Part shown: piece by piece, positions 1 through 4,801 of the stretch | Layout of the letters: each line of letters opens with the position of its first letter | How positions within the stretch are numbered: position 1 is the first letter of the stretch | Source: Clostridiales bacterium | Lineage (GTDB): Bacteria > Bacillota > Clostridia > Christensenellales > Aristaeellaceae | Length of the DNA stretch: 8,520 bases | Direction of reading: 5' to 3' | NCBI GenBank assembly: GCA_004552515.1 | Contig: SFOF01000083.1 | Span: 1-8,520, forward strand | Program-made: the position numbers and the translations under genes | The notes under the pieces: model-generated | Told to the model about the DNA's origin: nothing | The model's database searches: none | The model's input: the letters and a program-made list of their open reading frames with translations, nothing else

Positions 1-190
1 CGCCCTCATCCATAAAGGTGCGTTTGCCTTGCAACTCCGCGGGCGACTTCGGTGTAACTGCCCAACCGTGGTCTGCATCTGCCGCACGCGCTGCATCCAG
101 CGCAGAAGAAAAGGCGGCATTGTCTGCGTCGAAGTCATACAACTCCGCTGCAACAACGCCGCTTTCCGTGAATGCGTTTTGAACACTCTG
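1..190 (-). CDS. Partial unrecognised reading frame running off the left edge
   Basis: On the minus strand this frame is open from just after the stop of the 41-codon gene to the window edge. It reads like real protein, with segments such as ESGVVAAELYDFDADN, ALDAARAADADHGWAVTP and SPAELQGKRTFMDEG, whereas the other two frames are either stopped or have a random composition. It has no convincing start: there is no ATG after the upstream stop, and the only nearby in-frame initiator is a TTG (GAG-TTG-TAT) with a weak purine stretch. The frame also stays open upstream through the 41-codon gene, in its -1 frame, back to an ATG at 302-304, but that portion reads like a shadow. The DHGWAVTPKSP style reminds me of multidomain proteins in mobile or phage-like regions; that is a memory-based impression. 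It may be a truncated gene, or the second half of a gene broken by a frameshift. I do not assign a function. Confidence 0.4.
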
Positions 191-192
191 GC

Positions 193-318
193 TTAAATTC
201 CTTCGAGAAAGGACTTGATTTGTTCGTCCGTCTCTCCACGTTTCCTCGCGTTTTCCACGAGTGTCTTGTCTCTCGGGAACTCCTTCAACCATTCCTCCAG
301 CCATTCGGTTGCCGTCAT
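193..318 (-). CDS. Small 41-residue protein with strong expression signals
   Basis: This is a short minus-strand gene encoding an acidic, probably helical peptide that begins MTATEWLEEWLKEFPRDK and ends with DEQIKSFLEGI. ATG 316-318 is chosen because a full GGAGGTG ribosome binding site (325-331) sits six bases upstream and a near-consensus promoter lies just beyond it. The amphipathic pattern (WLEEWLKEF, then a second helix-like stretch) has no membrane segment or signal peptide. Codon use is less GC-rich than in the other genes of the window. It has its own promoter, separated from the binding-protein gene by a terminator. Downstream, a frame in the -1 register continues to the window edge, so this may be either a free-standing small gene or the N-terminus of a longer gene interrupted by a frameshift. 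I do not recognise the family. The gene call is fairly secure; the function is unknown. Confidence 0.65.
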   Translation of the reverse strand: MTATEWLEEWLKEFPRDKTLVENARKRGETDEQIKSFLEGI

Positions 319-324
319 TGGAAA

Positions 325-331
325 CACCTCC
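325..331 (-). promoter_or_regulatory. Ribosome binding site of the 41-residue gene
   Basis: GGAGGTG on the minus strand, six bases before the ATG. It fixes the start of a gene that would otherwise be too short to call. Confidence 0.75.
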
Positions 332-340
332 ATTTTCTTC

Positions 341-369
341 AGTATACCCCGAATTTTCGGCGTTGTCAA
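341..369 (-). promoter_or_regulatory. Strong sigma-A-type promoter with embedded inverted repeat
   Basis: On the minus strand a TTGACA -35 box (364-369) and a TATACT -10 box (341-346) are separated by exactly 17 bases. The spacer contains the inverted repeat CCGAA-N2-TTCGG (349-360), placed where a bound repressor would block RNA polymerase. Transcription would start roughly ten bases before the GGAGGTG site of the 41-residue gene, giving a very short leader. Confidence 0.75.
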
Positions 370-435
370 TATTCAGTTGTACGTTTTTCCCGGTCTCCAC
401 CGCGTCCAAAAGCGCGCGCCGCATCCCTCGAATTT

Positions 436-466
436 AAAAAAGGGCCGCGGATGAGCGACCCTTTTT
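436..466 (-). terminator. Intrinsic terminator of the solute-binding-protein gene
   Basis: Read on the minus strand, a seven-base-pair stem (455-461 with 442-448, one G-U wobble) closes a six-base loop and is followed by a run of six T (436-441). An A-run at 462-466 precedes the stem and can extend it. It lies 13 bases after the TAA of the binding-protein gene and ends the sugar module before the promoter of the 41-residue gene. Confidence 0.85.
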
Positions 467-478
467 GCAATGCTCGAA

Positions 479-1951
479 TTACTTCGCGGCGAAGAACTCG
501 GCCAGCTGGCGGTTGGCTTCTTCCAGAACCTTCTCAGCGCCGGCGGAGACCAGAGCCTCGCGGTAGGCGGCCAGACCGTCCTCGCCCATGAAGCCCTTCT
601 CCAGCAGGCCCTGATGCTCGGACACAACGGCGTTGCAGGCGAGCACTTCGGCGGCGACAGGCTCGGTGTCAAAGATGAAGCCCAGCAGCTTGGAGGGCTT
701 GGCTTCCTCGTTGAACTTGGCGTACTTTTCCTTCTTGTCCACAGCGTCGGTGGTGGCCAGAGAGGGCGTCATGACGTTGGCGCAGGACCACGCGTCAAAG
801 CGATAGCCGGAATCAGCGATGCGCTCCACGCGGCCGTCCTCGGCGCGGGTGTAGTGGGTGCCCTCGATGCCGTAGAGGCACAGGTCAGCCAGCTCGGTCT
901 TGCTGTACAGCGCGTCCATGAACTCAAGGCAGTAGTCGATGTGGGGCGTGTAGCTGGCAAAGGCCATGGCGGAACCGAGAGAGGAGGTGCTGTTGAGGTA
1001 GGTGTCGGTCAGGCGGATATAGACGCAGCCCTTGCCGTCCTTGTTCAGCTGGCTTCTCTCGTTGATCTGATTGGCGTGGTCGGGGGTCATGGCTTCGGCG
1101 TAGAAGAGGAAGTTCATTTCGTCGGTGATGCCGCCGGTGGCGAAACGATCGTCGATGTAGCCGGCTTCGTTCCAGCTGTTCATCAGCTCGACGTACTTCT
1201 GATAGGCGGGAATGTCGGTGACCAGAGCGGCTTCCTGAGTGTCGGTGGTCAGATCAAGGCCGATGAAGCTGTTCACAGCGGCGATGGAGTCGATCTGATC
1301 GTACTCGCGGCTGCTGTTGAAGTTGGTGTTGAAGCGATAGGCTATCTCGTAATCGCCGGTGGCCATGCCCTCTTCGATGTAGGGGGTCAGCTCGTCCAGC
1401 GTCCAGATCTTGGTGTGGTCGTCGTTCAGGATCTCGTCCCAGCCGAAGCGCTCGCAGACGCTCACGGGCACGTCGATCGCCACGCCGATGCCGCACTCTT
1501 TATAGGTGGGGATCATGTACAGCGCCTTGCCGTTCTCGCGCAGCAGGGTGTTCCAGATGTTCTCGGGGATGCTGTTGTACAGACCCTCGTAGTTCTTGTA
1601 CAGGTCGACGATGTTGTACAGGAAGTTGCCGCGGATCAGCGTGTCGCTCAGCGTGCTGGCGTTGCGCCAGATGATGTCGAGCTTCTCCTTGGCGGCCATC
1701 TGCACCTGCAGATTGTTCATGTCCTCAACGTGCATCATGTCGACGGTGAAGTTGTAGCCGTTGTTCTTCAGCCACTCGTTGACCGCGTCCTGAACGGCGC
1801 CCAGACCGGGCTGCGTATCGGTGGTGCCGACGCTGCCGTAGCGCAGCCAGACCAGCTCGTAGGGCGCTTCCTCAGCGCTGGCGGGCATGGCGATGCTCGC
1901 GACGCTCAGGCACAGAACCAGAGCCAGAACCAGAGACAGGAACTTTTTCAT
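479..1951 (-). CDS. Secreted extracellular solute-binding protein, DUF3502/LipO-like (oligosaccharide ABC uptake)
   Basis: A 490-residue substrate-binding protein of the sugar ABC-importer type. Residues 1-26 are a signal peptide: MKK, a hydrophobic core, and a likely type I cleavage site PASA|EEA. The mature N-terminal lobe begins with the YELVWLRYGS strand and includes LDIIWRNAS (91-99) and KALYMIPTYKECGIGVAID (142-160), typical of LipO-like binding proteins. The C-terminal 70 residues match the DUF3502 pattern, including LLGFIFDTEPV (422-432) and AGAEKVLEEANRQLAEF (470-486). The start is ATG 1949-1951, preceded by GGGAGG; an upstream in-frame ATG at 2041 has no such site and would hide the signal peptide. 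There is no lipobox cysteine after the core (Cys14 lies inside it, preceded by VL), which is unusual for a Gram-positive binding protein. The codon choice looks like that of a highly expressed gene. A LacI-family gene lies upstream, but no permease or ATPase is present. The ligand is inferred to be a sugar or oligosaccharide. Confidence 0.92.
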   Translation of the reverse strand: MKKFLSLVLALVLCLSVASIAMPASAEEAPYELVWLRYGSVGTTDTQPGLGAVQDAVNEWLKNNGYNFTVDMMHVEDMNNLQVQMAAKEKLDIIWRNASTLSDTLIRGNFLYNIVDLYKNYEGLYNSIPENIWNTLLRENGKALYMIPTYKECGIGVAIDVPVSVCERFGWDEILNDDHTKIWTLDELTPYIEEGMATGDYEIAYRFNTNFNSSREYDQIDSIAAVNSFIGLDLTTDTQEAALVTDIPAYQKYVELMNSWNEAGYIDDRFATGGITDEMNFLFYAEAMTPDHANQINERSQLNKDGKGCVYIRLTDTYLNSTSSLGSAMAFASYTPHIDYCLEFMDALYSKTELADLCLYGIEGTHYTRAEDGRVERIADSGYRFDAWSCANVMTPSLATTDAVDKKEKYAKFNEEAKPSKLLGFIFDTEPVAAEVLACNAVVSEHQGLLEKGFMGEDGLAAYREALVSAGAEKVLEEANRQLAEFFAAK

Positions 1952-1983
1952 GGTGTTTCCTCCCAAGTTTTTTATTATCAACA

Positions 1984-2000
1984 GCGGATTTTCCGTCCGC
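1984..2000 (-). other. Small hairpin in the binding-protein leader
   Basis: On the minus strand GCGGA (1996-2000) can pair with TCCGC (1984-1988) around a seven-base loop, in the roughly 100-base leader about 30 bases before the start codon. It is short and may have no role; there is no T-run, so it is not a terminator. Confidence 0.25.
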
Positions 2001-2053
2001 CATGATTTCGGTAAATTTGAACAAGTCGGCGGCTCATTCATAGATCAAGTTCA

Positions 2054-2073
2054 ACTGCGATTATAATAGCATT
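2054..2073. promoter_or_regulatory. Candidate operator over the -10 box
   Basis: The sequence TGCGATTATAATAGCA (2056-2071) is an imperfect palindrome of the form TGC-N-ATTATAAT-N-GCA, with a further matching pair at its outer edge. It covers the -10 box of the binding-protein promoter, where a dimeric repressor would exclude polymerase. The adjacent LacI-family gene is the natural candidate ligand. Many LacI-type operators have a central CG step, which this one lacks, so the assignment is an inference. Confidence 0.4.
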
Positions 2074-2092
2074 TCGTATAGGCTTTTGTCAA
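2063..2092 (-). promoter_or_regulatory. Promoter of the solute-binding-protein gene
   Basis: On the minus strand a TTGACA -35 box (2087-2092) is followed after 18 bases by TATTAT (2063-2068), preceded by TGC as in extended -10 promoters. An overlapping TATAAT at 2060-2065 would give a 21-base spacer, which is too long. The predicted start near 2055 leaves a leader of about 100 bases. The strength fits a highly expressed binding protein, and the -10 lies inside a palindrome listed separately. Confidence 0.75.
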
Positions 2093-2208
2093 TCTGAATT
2101 TTTCATTTTTTCAGCGCCGAATATTCATTAATCCACGTATATTTGTCATTTTACGAATGTATTTTACTAAATCCGCTATTTTCTGTCTTTTTGAGATGAT
2201 CTGCCAGC

Positions 2209-2235
2209 GTCCTCATTTGTGCAAAATGAGAGGAC
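2209..2235. repeat. Long inverted repeat with bulge after the lacI-type gene
   Basis: GTCCTCATTT (2209-2218) and AAATGAGAGGAC (2224-2235) form a ten-base-pair stem with a two-base bulge and a five-base loop. It lies 36 bases beyond the stop of the LacI-family gene and 117 bases upstream of the -35 box of the binding-protein promoter. Neither strand has a T-run after it, so it is not a standard intrinsic terminator. It could be a transcript-stabilising 3' hairpin, a weak terminator or a protein-binding site. Confidence 0.5.
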
Positions 2236-2271
2236 TCCACGCCGCCGCGAAGCCCTCCCGATATGCCCTTT

Positions 2272-3282
2272 TTACGAATCGCGCCCGATGCGCGAGTGAA
2301 TATACAATTTGCGCCCCTCCGGAATTTCACCCTCCGAAAGATAGCGCCAGACCGCCTCCATGCACTGATAGCCCTGCTCGAACGTGTCCTGCTCGAGCAG
2401 CGCCGCCACGCGCTCTCCCCCGCCGCGTCCGGCGCGCTCATAGCCCAGCACGGCCACGTCCGGATCGCAGCGGAGCTTATCCAGCGCGCTGACGACCTGC
2501 GGCAGATACCCCTGAGAAACATACACCGCGTCGAACGCGCCCATATAGCGATCGTGAATCTCCCGGGCCAGCCGCGCCGGCATCACCGAATCGGAAAAAT
2601 CGCCGGTGCTGATCGTGCCGATCCAGCGGGCGTGCGGCGCGCAGTTCATCAGCTCGCGCCGGAAGCCCTCGTCGCGCCGCCCCACCATGGGCAGCTCGAG
2701 ATTGCTGATCCTGAGGATGCGCGGCTTCTTCTCGAGCGTCTCGGCCGCCGCGCGCGCCAGCCGCACGCCGTCGCGGTAAAAATCCGCGCCGACATAGAAG
2801 AGGAAATCGAAATTCGCCGTCTCGTTGAAGCAGACGACGCTGGTCTGCTCGGTCGCCTCGCTCAAGCGGCGCTGCACGTTCGCGCTGACCGGCGGCGTGA
2901 CGATCAGCACGTCGGGCCTGAGATCGAGCGCGTAGTCCAGGCAGTAGAGAAAGTCGTCCTCCTCGGACAGGCGCGAAAACAGGCTGCTGACCAGCTTGAG
3001 CTGAGGATGCTCCCCCGCCGATTTTTTCATGCCGCGCGCCGCCTCCGCCCAGAAATAGGCCGGCGTTTCGGGCATGACCGCCGCCGCGAGGAAGCGCCCG
3101 TCATGCCGCCCGACGCGCTTCTTCTGCACCGGCACATAATCGAGCGCCTTCGCGGCCTCGAGCACGCTCAGCTTGGTATCGCTGCTGACCGAGCCGCAGT
3201 TGTTCAGCGCCTTCGAGACGGTCGAGCGGGACAGACCGGTCGCGCGGGAAATCTCCTCCAGCCCGCCCTTGCAATCGTCCAT
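2272..3282 (-). CDS. LacI/GalR-family transcriptional regulator
   Basis: A 336-residue DNA-binding regulator. Residues 8-50 form the LacI-type helix-turn-helix and hinge: LEEISRATGLSRSTVSKAL is the recognition unit, followed by VSSDTKLSVLEAAKALDYVP. Residues from about 63 onward form a periplasmic-binding-protein-like sensor domain, with strands such as PDVLIVTPPVS (123-133), FLFYVGADFYRDGVRLA (160-176), PRILRISNLELP (187-198), FDAVYVSQGYLPQVVSAL (250-267) and PDVAVLGYER (274-283). The length is normal for the family. ATG 3280-3282 follows an AAGGAGG site (3290-3296) at seven bases. It lies directly upstream of the sugar-type binding-protein gene on the same strand, so it probably controls that gene in response to a sugar and may control itself. 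The effector is unknown. Confidence 0.92.
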   Translation of the reverse strand: MDDCKGGLEEISRATGLSRSTVSKALNNCGSVSSDTKLSVLEAAKALDYVPVQKKRVGRHDGRFLAAAVMPETPAYFWAEAARGMKKSAGEHPQLKLVSSLFSRLSEEDDFLYCLDYALDLRPDVLIVTPPVSANVQRRLSEATEQTSVVCFNETANFDFLFYVGADFYRDGVRLARAAAETLEKKPRILRISNLELPMVGRRDEGFRRELMNCAPHARWIGTISTGDFSDSVMPARLAREIHDRYMGAFDAVYVSQGYLPQVVSALDKLRCDPDVAVLGYERAGRGGGERVAALLEQDTFEQGYQCMEAVWRYLSEGEIPEGRKLYIHSRIGRDS

Positions 3283-3289
3283 ACCGCCG

Positions 3290-3296
3290 CCTCCTT
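3290..3296 (-). promoter_or_regulatory. Ribosome binding site of the LacI-family gene
   Basis: AAGGAGG on the minus strand, seven bases from the ATG. It supports the short N-terminus before the helix-turn-helix. Confidence 0.75.
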
Positions 3297-3327
3297 CAGT
3301 TCGTCAAGTCCCTGTATTTTCGCTCAT

Positions 3328-3356
3328 ATTATGGCATATTCCGCGCAATTTGTCAA
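3328..3356 (-). promoter_or_regulatory. Promoter of the LacI-family gene
   Basis: A TTGACA -35 box (3351-3356) and a CATAAT -10 box (3328-3333) on the minus strand are separated by 17 bases, with TGC directly before the -10 (extended -10 form). The odd palindrome CATA-T-TATG (3325-3333) overlaps the -10. Transcription would start near 3320. Confidence 0.72.
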
Positions 3357-3366
3357 TCGCGTCCCT

Positions 3367-3401
3367 TTTTCACGTCAAATACGCCGCATTTTCGACGTCA
3401 A
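3367..3401. repeat. Direct repeat TTTTC(G)ACGTCAA between thrE-type and lacI-type genes
   Basis: TTTTCACGTCAA (3367-3378) and TTTTCGACGTCAA (3389-3401) are two copies of nearly the same 12-13-base word, starting 22 bases apart, about two helical turns. The second contains the palindrome GACGTC. They lie just upstream of the LacI-family promoter and just downstream of the second thrE-type gene. Two sites on the same face of the helix could bind a regulator. No intrinsic terminator is visible here. Confidence 0.4.
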
Positions 3402-3405
3402 TTCC

Positions 3406-3855
3406 CTATTTTGCCAGCCGCTGCGCGCGTTTCACGGACGCATGGCGCGCGAACAGCGTCACAATGGCGATGGCCAGCGCGATGCAGCCGGAAATCAGCA
3501 CCGTTTCCACGCCGATGGCCGCCGCCGACGCATAGTCCTTCAAAACGAGCGCCAGCATGGTGCGATAAAGCCCTGCGCCGGGCACAAGCGGCACCACACC
3601 GATCAGCGCGTAGATGATCGCCGGCGCCTTCTGACGGCGCGCCAGCATCTCGGCCAGCAGATCGACCGCCAGCGCGCCCACGAAATTCGCGCCGACAGCC
3701 GTTCCCGTGAGCGCCATGACGGCCAGATAGACCGCCTCGCCGACCATGCTGACCAGCGACGCGGGCACAAGGCAGCGCCTGGGCGTGTTGAACAGCACGG
3801 CAAAGCACAGACTGGCGCCAAAGCTGCCCGCCAGCGCCTTGATTACAGCGACCAT
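3406..3855 (-). CDS. ThrE_2/DUF3815-type membrane subunit of a ThrE-family exporter
   Basis: A 149-residue integral membrane protein that matches the short C-terminal half of ThrE-family transporters (YjjB-like in two-gene systems). Hydrophobic segments lie at about residues 4-22, 28-50, 53-70, 78-95 and 112-136. The conserved region KAPAIIYALIGVVPLVPGAG (76-95), followed by LYRTM, is the family signature. ATG 3853-3855 is preferred over a codon 11 positions upstream because a GGGAGGAAG site lies just before it and the hydrophobic segment then starts at once. It overlaps the end of the upstream subunit gene by 13 bases, so translation is probably coupled. The two subunits would work together in the cytoplasmic membrane, by analogy with threonine/serine export or YjjPB dicarboxylate export. 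The substrate is not readable from the sequence. Confidence 0.87.
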   Translation of the reverse strand: MVAVIKALAGSFGASLCFAVLFNTPRRCLVPASLVSMVGEAVYLAVMALTGTAVGANFVGALAVDLLAEMLARRQKAPAIIYALIGVVPLVPGAGLYRTMLALVLKDYASAAAIGVETVLISGCIALAIAIVTLFARHASVKRAQRLAK

Positions 3856-4619
3856 GTCACACTTCCTCCCAGCTGAATGTACGCCCACATCGCCACGCCC
3901 GCGCCCGCCGCCAGCACGACCGCGCGCATGACCGCGTCGCTGATGCGCGCGCCGCCCGAGACCATATCGCCGTGCATGGAATCGCGGATGCCGTTCGTGA
4001 AGGCCAGTCCGGGCAAAAGCGGCATCATGATCGACCAGACGATCAGGCTGATGTTGCCCCGCCCCACGAGGGAGACGGCGAGTATCGTCAGCGCCGCCGC
4101 CATGAAGCCGCCCACAAGGCAGCTCAGCGGCAGTCCTTCCTGATCGGGCAGACGGCTGATCGTCAGCTGCACCAGCGCGCCGATGATCCCCGCCACGATG
4201 AACTCGATCAGCCCGCCGCCGAACATGACGGCAAAGCCCGCCGCCGTGCCGCCCGCCGCCGCCACGCTCCGCACGAGCGACGGCCTGGGACGCTCGCTGA
4301 TCTCCCTGAGCCGCCGACCCGCTTCCTCGAGCGTCATGTCGTGCGCCGCCAGACGGCGCGATATGTCGTTGACCTGCTCGAGCTTGAGCAGATCGGTCGT
4401 CCGTTCGCTCACGCGCACGATGGACGAGGCGTTGCTTTCGCCGTCGCTGAGCGTCATGGTGAGGCCGGTCGGCAAGGCGATGATGTCCATATGATAGCCG
4501 AACGCATTGCCGATGCGCACGGCCGTCTCCTCCGCGCGGTAGGTTTCGCCGCCGTTGGCCAGGATCAGGCCGGACGCCAGGCGCACCACCGCGATAATCT
4601 GCTGCATATCCCCGTTCAT
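3843..4619 (-). CDS. ThrE/DUF1212-type membrane subunit of a ThrE-family exporter
   Basis: A 258-residue protein matching the larger N-terminal half of ThrE-family exporters (YjjP-like). Its cytoplasmic N-terminal domain carries the signature GGETYRAEETA (23-33) and the ALPTGLTMTL stretch (48-57). Hydrophobic segments follow at about 116-134, 137-156, 164-185, 188-206 and 228-250. The conserved loop MPLLPGLAFTNGIRDSMHGD (199-218), followed by MVSGGARISDAV, is typical of the family. ATG 4617-4619 has an AAGGGGAG site eight bases upstream and a clear promoter. The family name comes from a Corynebacterium threonine/serine exporter that is a single fused protein; here the halves are separate genes, which is common in Firmicutes. 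The substrate is inferred only by family. Confidence 0.9.
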   Translation of the reverse strand: MNGDMQQIIAVVRLASGLILANGGETYRAEETAVRIGNAFGYHMDIIALPTGLTMTLSDGESNASSIVRVSERTTDLLKLEQVNDISRRLAAHDMTLEEAGRRLREISERPRPSLVRSVAAAGGTAAGFAVMFGGGLIEFIVAGIIGALVQLTISRLPDQEGLPLSCLVGGFMAAALTILAVSLVGRGNISLIVWSIMMPLLPGLAFTNGIRDSMHGDMVSGGARISDAVMRAVVLAAGAGVAMWAYIQLGGSVTWSL

Positions 4620-4639
4620 TGCGTCATCTCCCCTTATGT

Positions 4640-4667
4640 ATTATACATTTCTTTTGCGGCGCGTCAA
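4640..4667 (-). promoter_or_regulatory. Promoter of the two-gene thrE-type operon
   Basis: A TTGACG -35 box (4662-4667) and a perfect TATAAT -10 box (4640-4645) on the minus strand are separated by 16 bases. The start would lie near 4632, inside or just before the AAGGGGAG ribosome binding site (4628-4635), so the leader is extremely short and the true start may be a few bases further upstream. Confidence 0.7.
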
Positions 4668-4740
4668 GAAAAATTCATGCGACGCGGGCGGATTGAGCGT
4701 CCTTAAAGAAATCGCCCTTTCTTTTCGCGCCGGATTGCGC

Positions 4741-4746
4741 TATACT
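4741..4746 (+). promoter_or_regulatory. Possible -10 box of the rarA operon
   Basis: TATACT lies 55 bases before the rarA start codon. No good -35 hexamer is present at 16-18 bases (the best is a poor TTCTTT-like match), so this is a weak or activator-dependent promoter at best. No alternative is obvious in the gap between the divergent genes. Confidence 0.4.
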
Positions 4747-4759
4747 ATCTGTAATCATT

Positions 4760-4784
4760 GGGCGAGCCGCCCTTCGGTTCGCCC
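4760..4784 (+). other. Leader hairpin upstream of rarA
   Basis: GGGCGA (4760-4765) pairs with TCGCCC (4779-4784). A G-T wobble and CCG/CGG extend the stem to ten base pairs around a five-base loop. It lies between the candidate -10 box and the GAGG ribosome binding site (4789-4792). There is no T-run after it, so it should not terminate; it might affect transcript stability or ribosome access. Confidence 0.45.
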
Positions 4785-4801
4785 GCGCGAGGTTTTATGT
4801 C

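Noticed and set aside
470..2005. Long plus-strand open frame (511 codons) opposite the binding-protein gene
   Set aside because: It is the antisense shadow of a GC3-rich gene. It is a Val/Gly/Asp/His-rich translation with no recognisable motif and no ribosome binding site, while the minus strand has a signal peptide, family motifs, promoter and terminator.
1949..2041. Upstream ATG start giving the binding protein 30 extra residues
   Set aside because: The extension would bury the signal peptide, has no ribosome binding site, and lies around and upstream of the leader hairpin; GGGAGG directly precedes the ATG at 1951.
2209..2235. Intrinsic terminator of the LacI-family gene
   Set aside because: The stem is good but no T-run follows on either strand; kept as an inverted repeat instead.
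2263..3876. Long plus-strand open frame (537 codons) spanning the LacI-type and second thrE-type genes
   Set aside because: It crosses two real genes and their intergenic promoter, and its Arg/Ala/His/Asp-rich translation is typical of the reverse complement of GC-rich coding sequence.
3972..4706. Plus-strand open frame opposite the larger thrE-type gene
   Set aside because: Antisense shadow rich in Arg, His and Asp; it has no ribosome binding site and runs over the thrE promoter.
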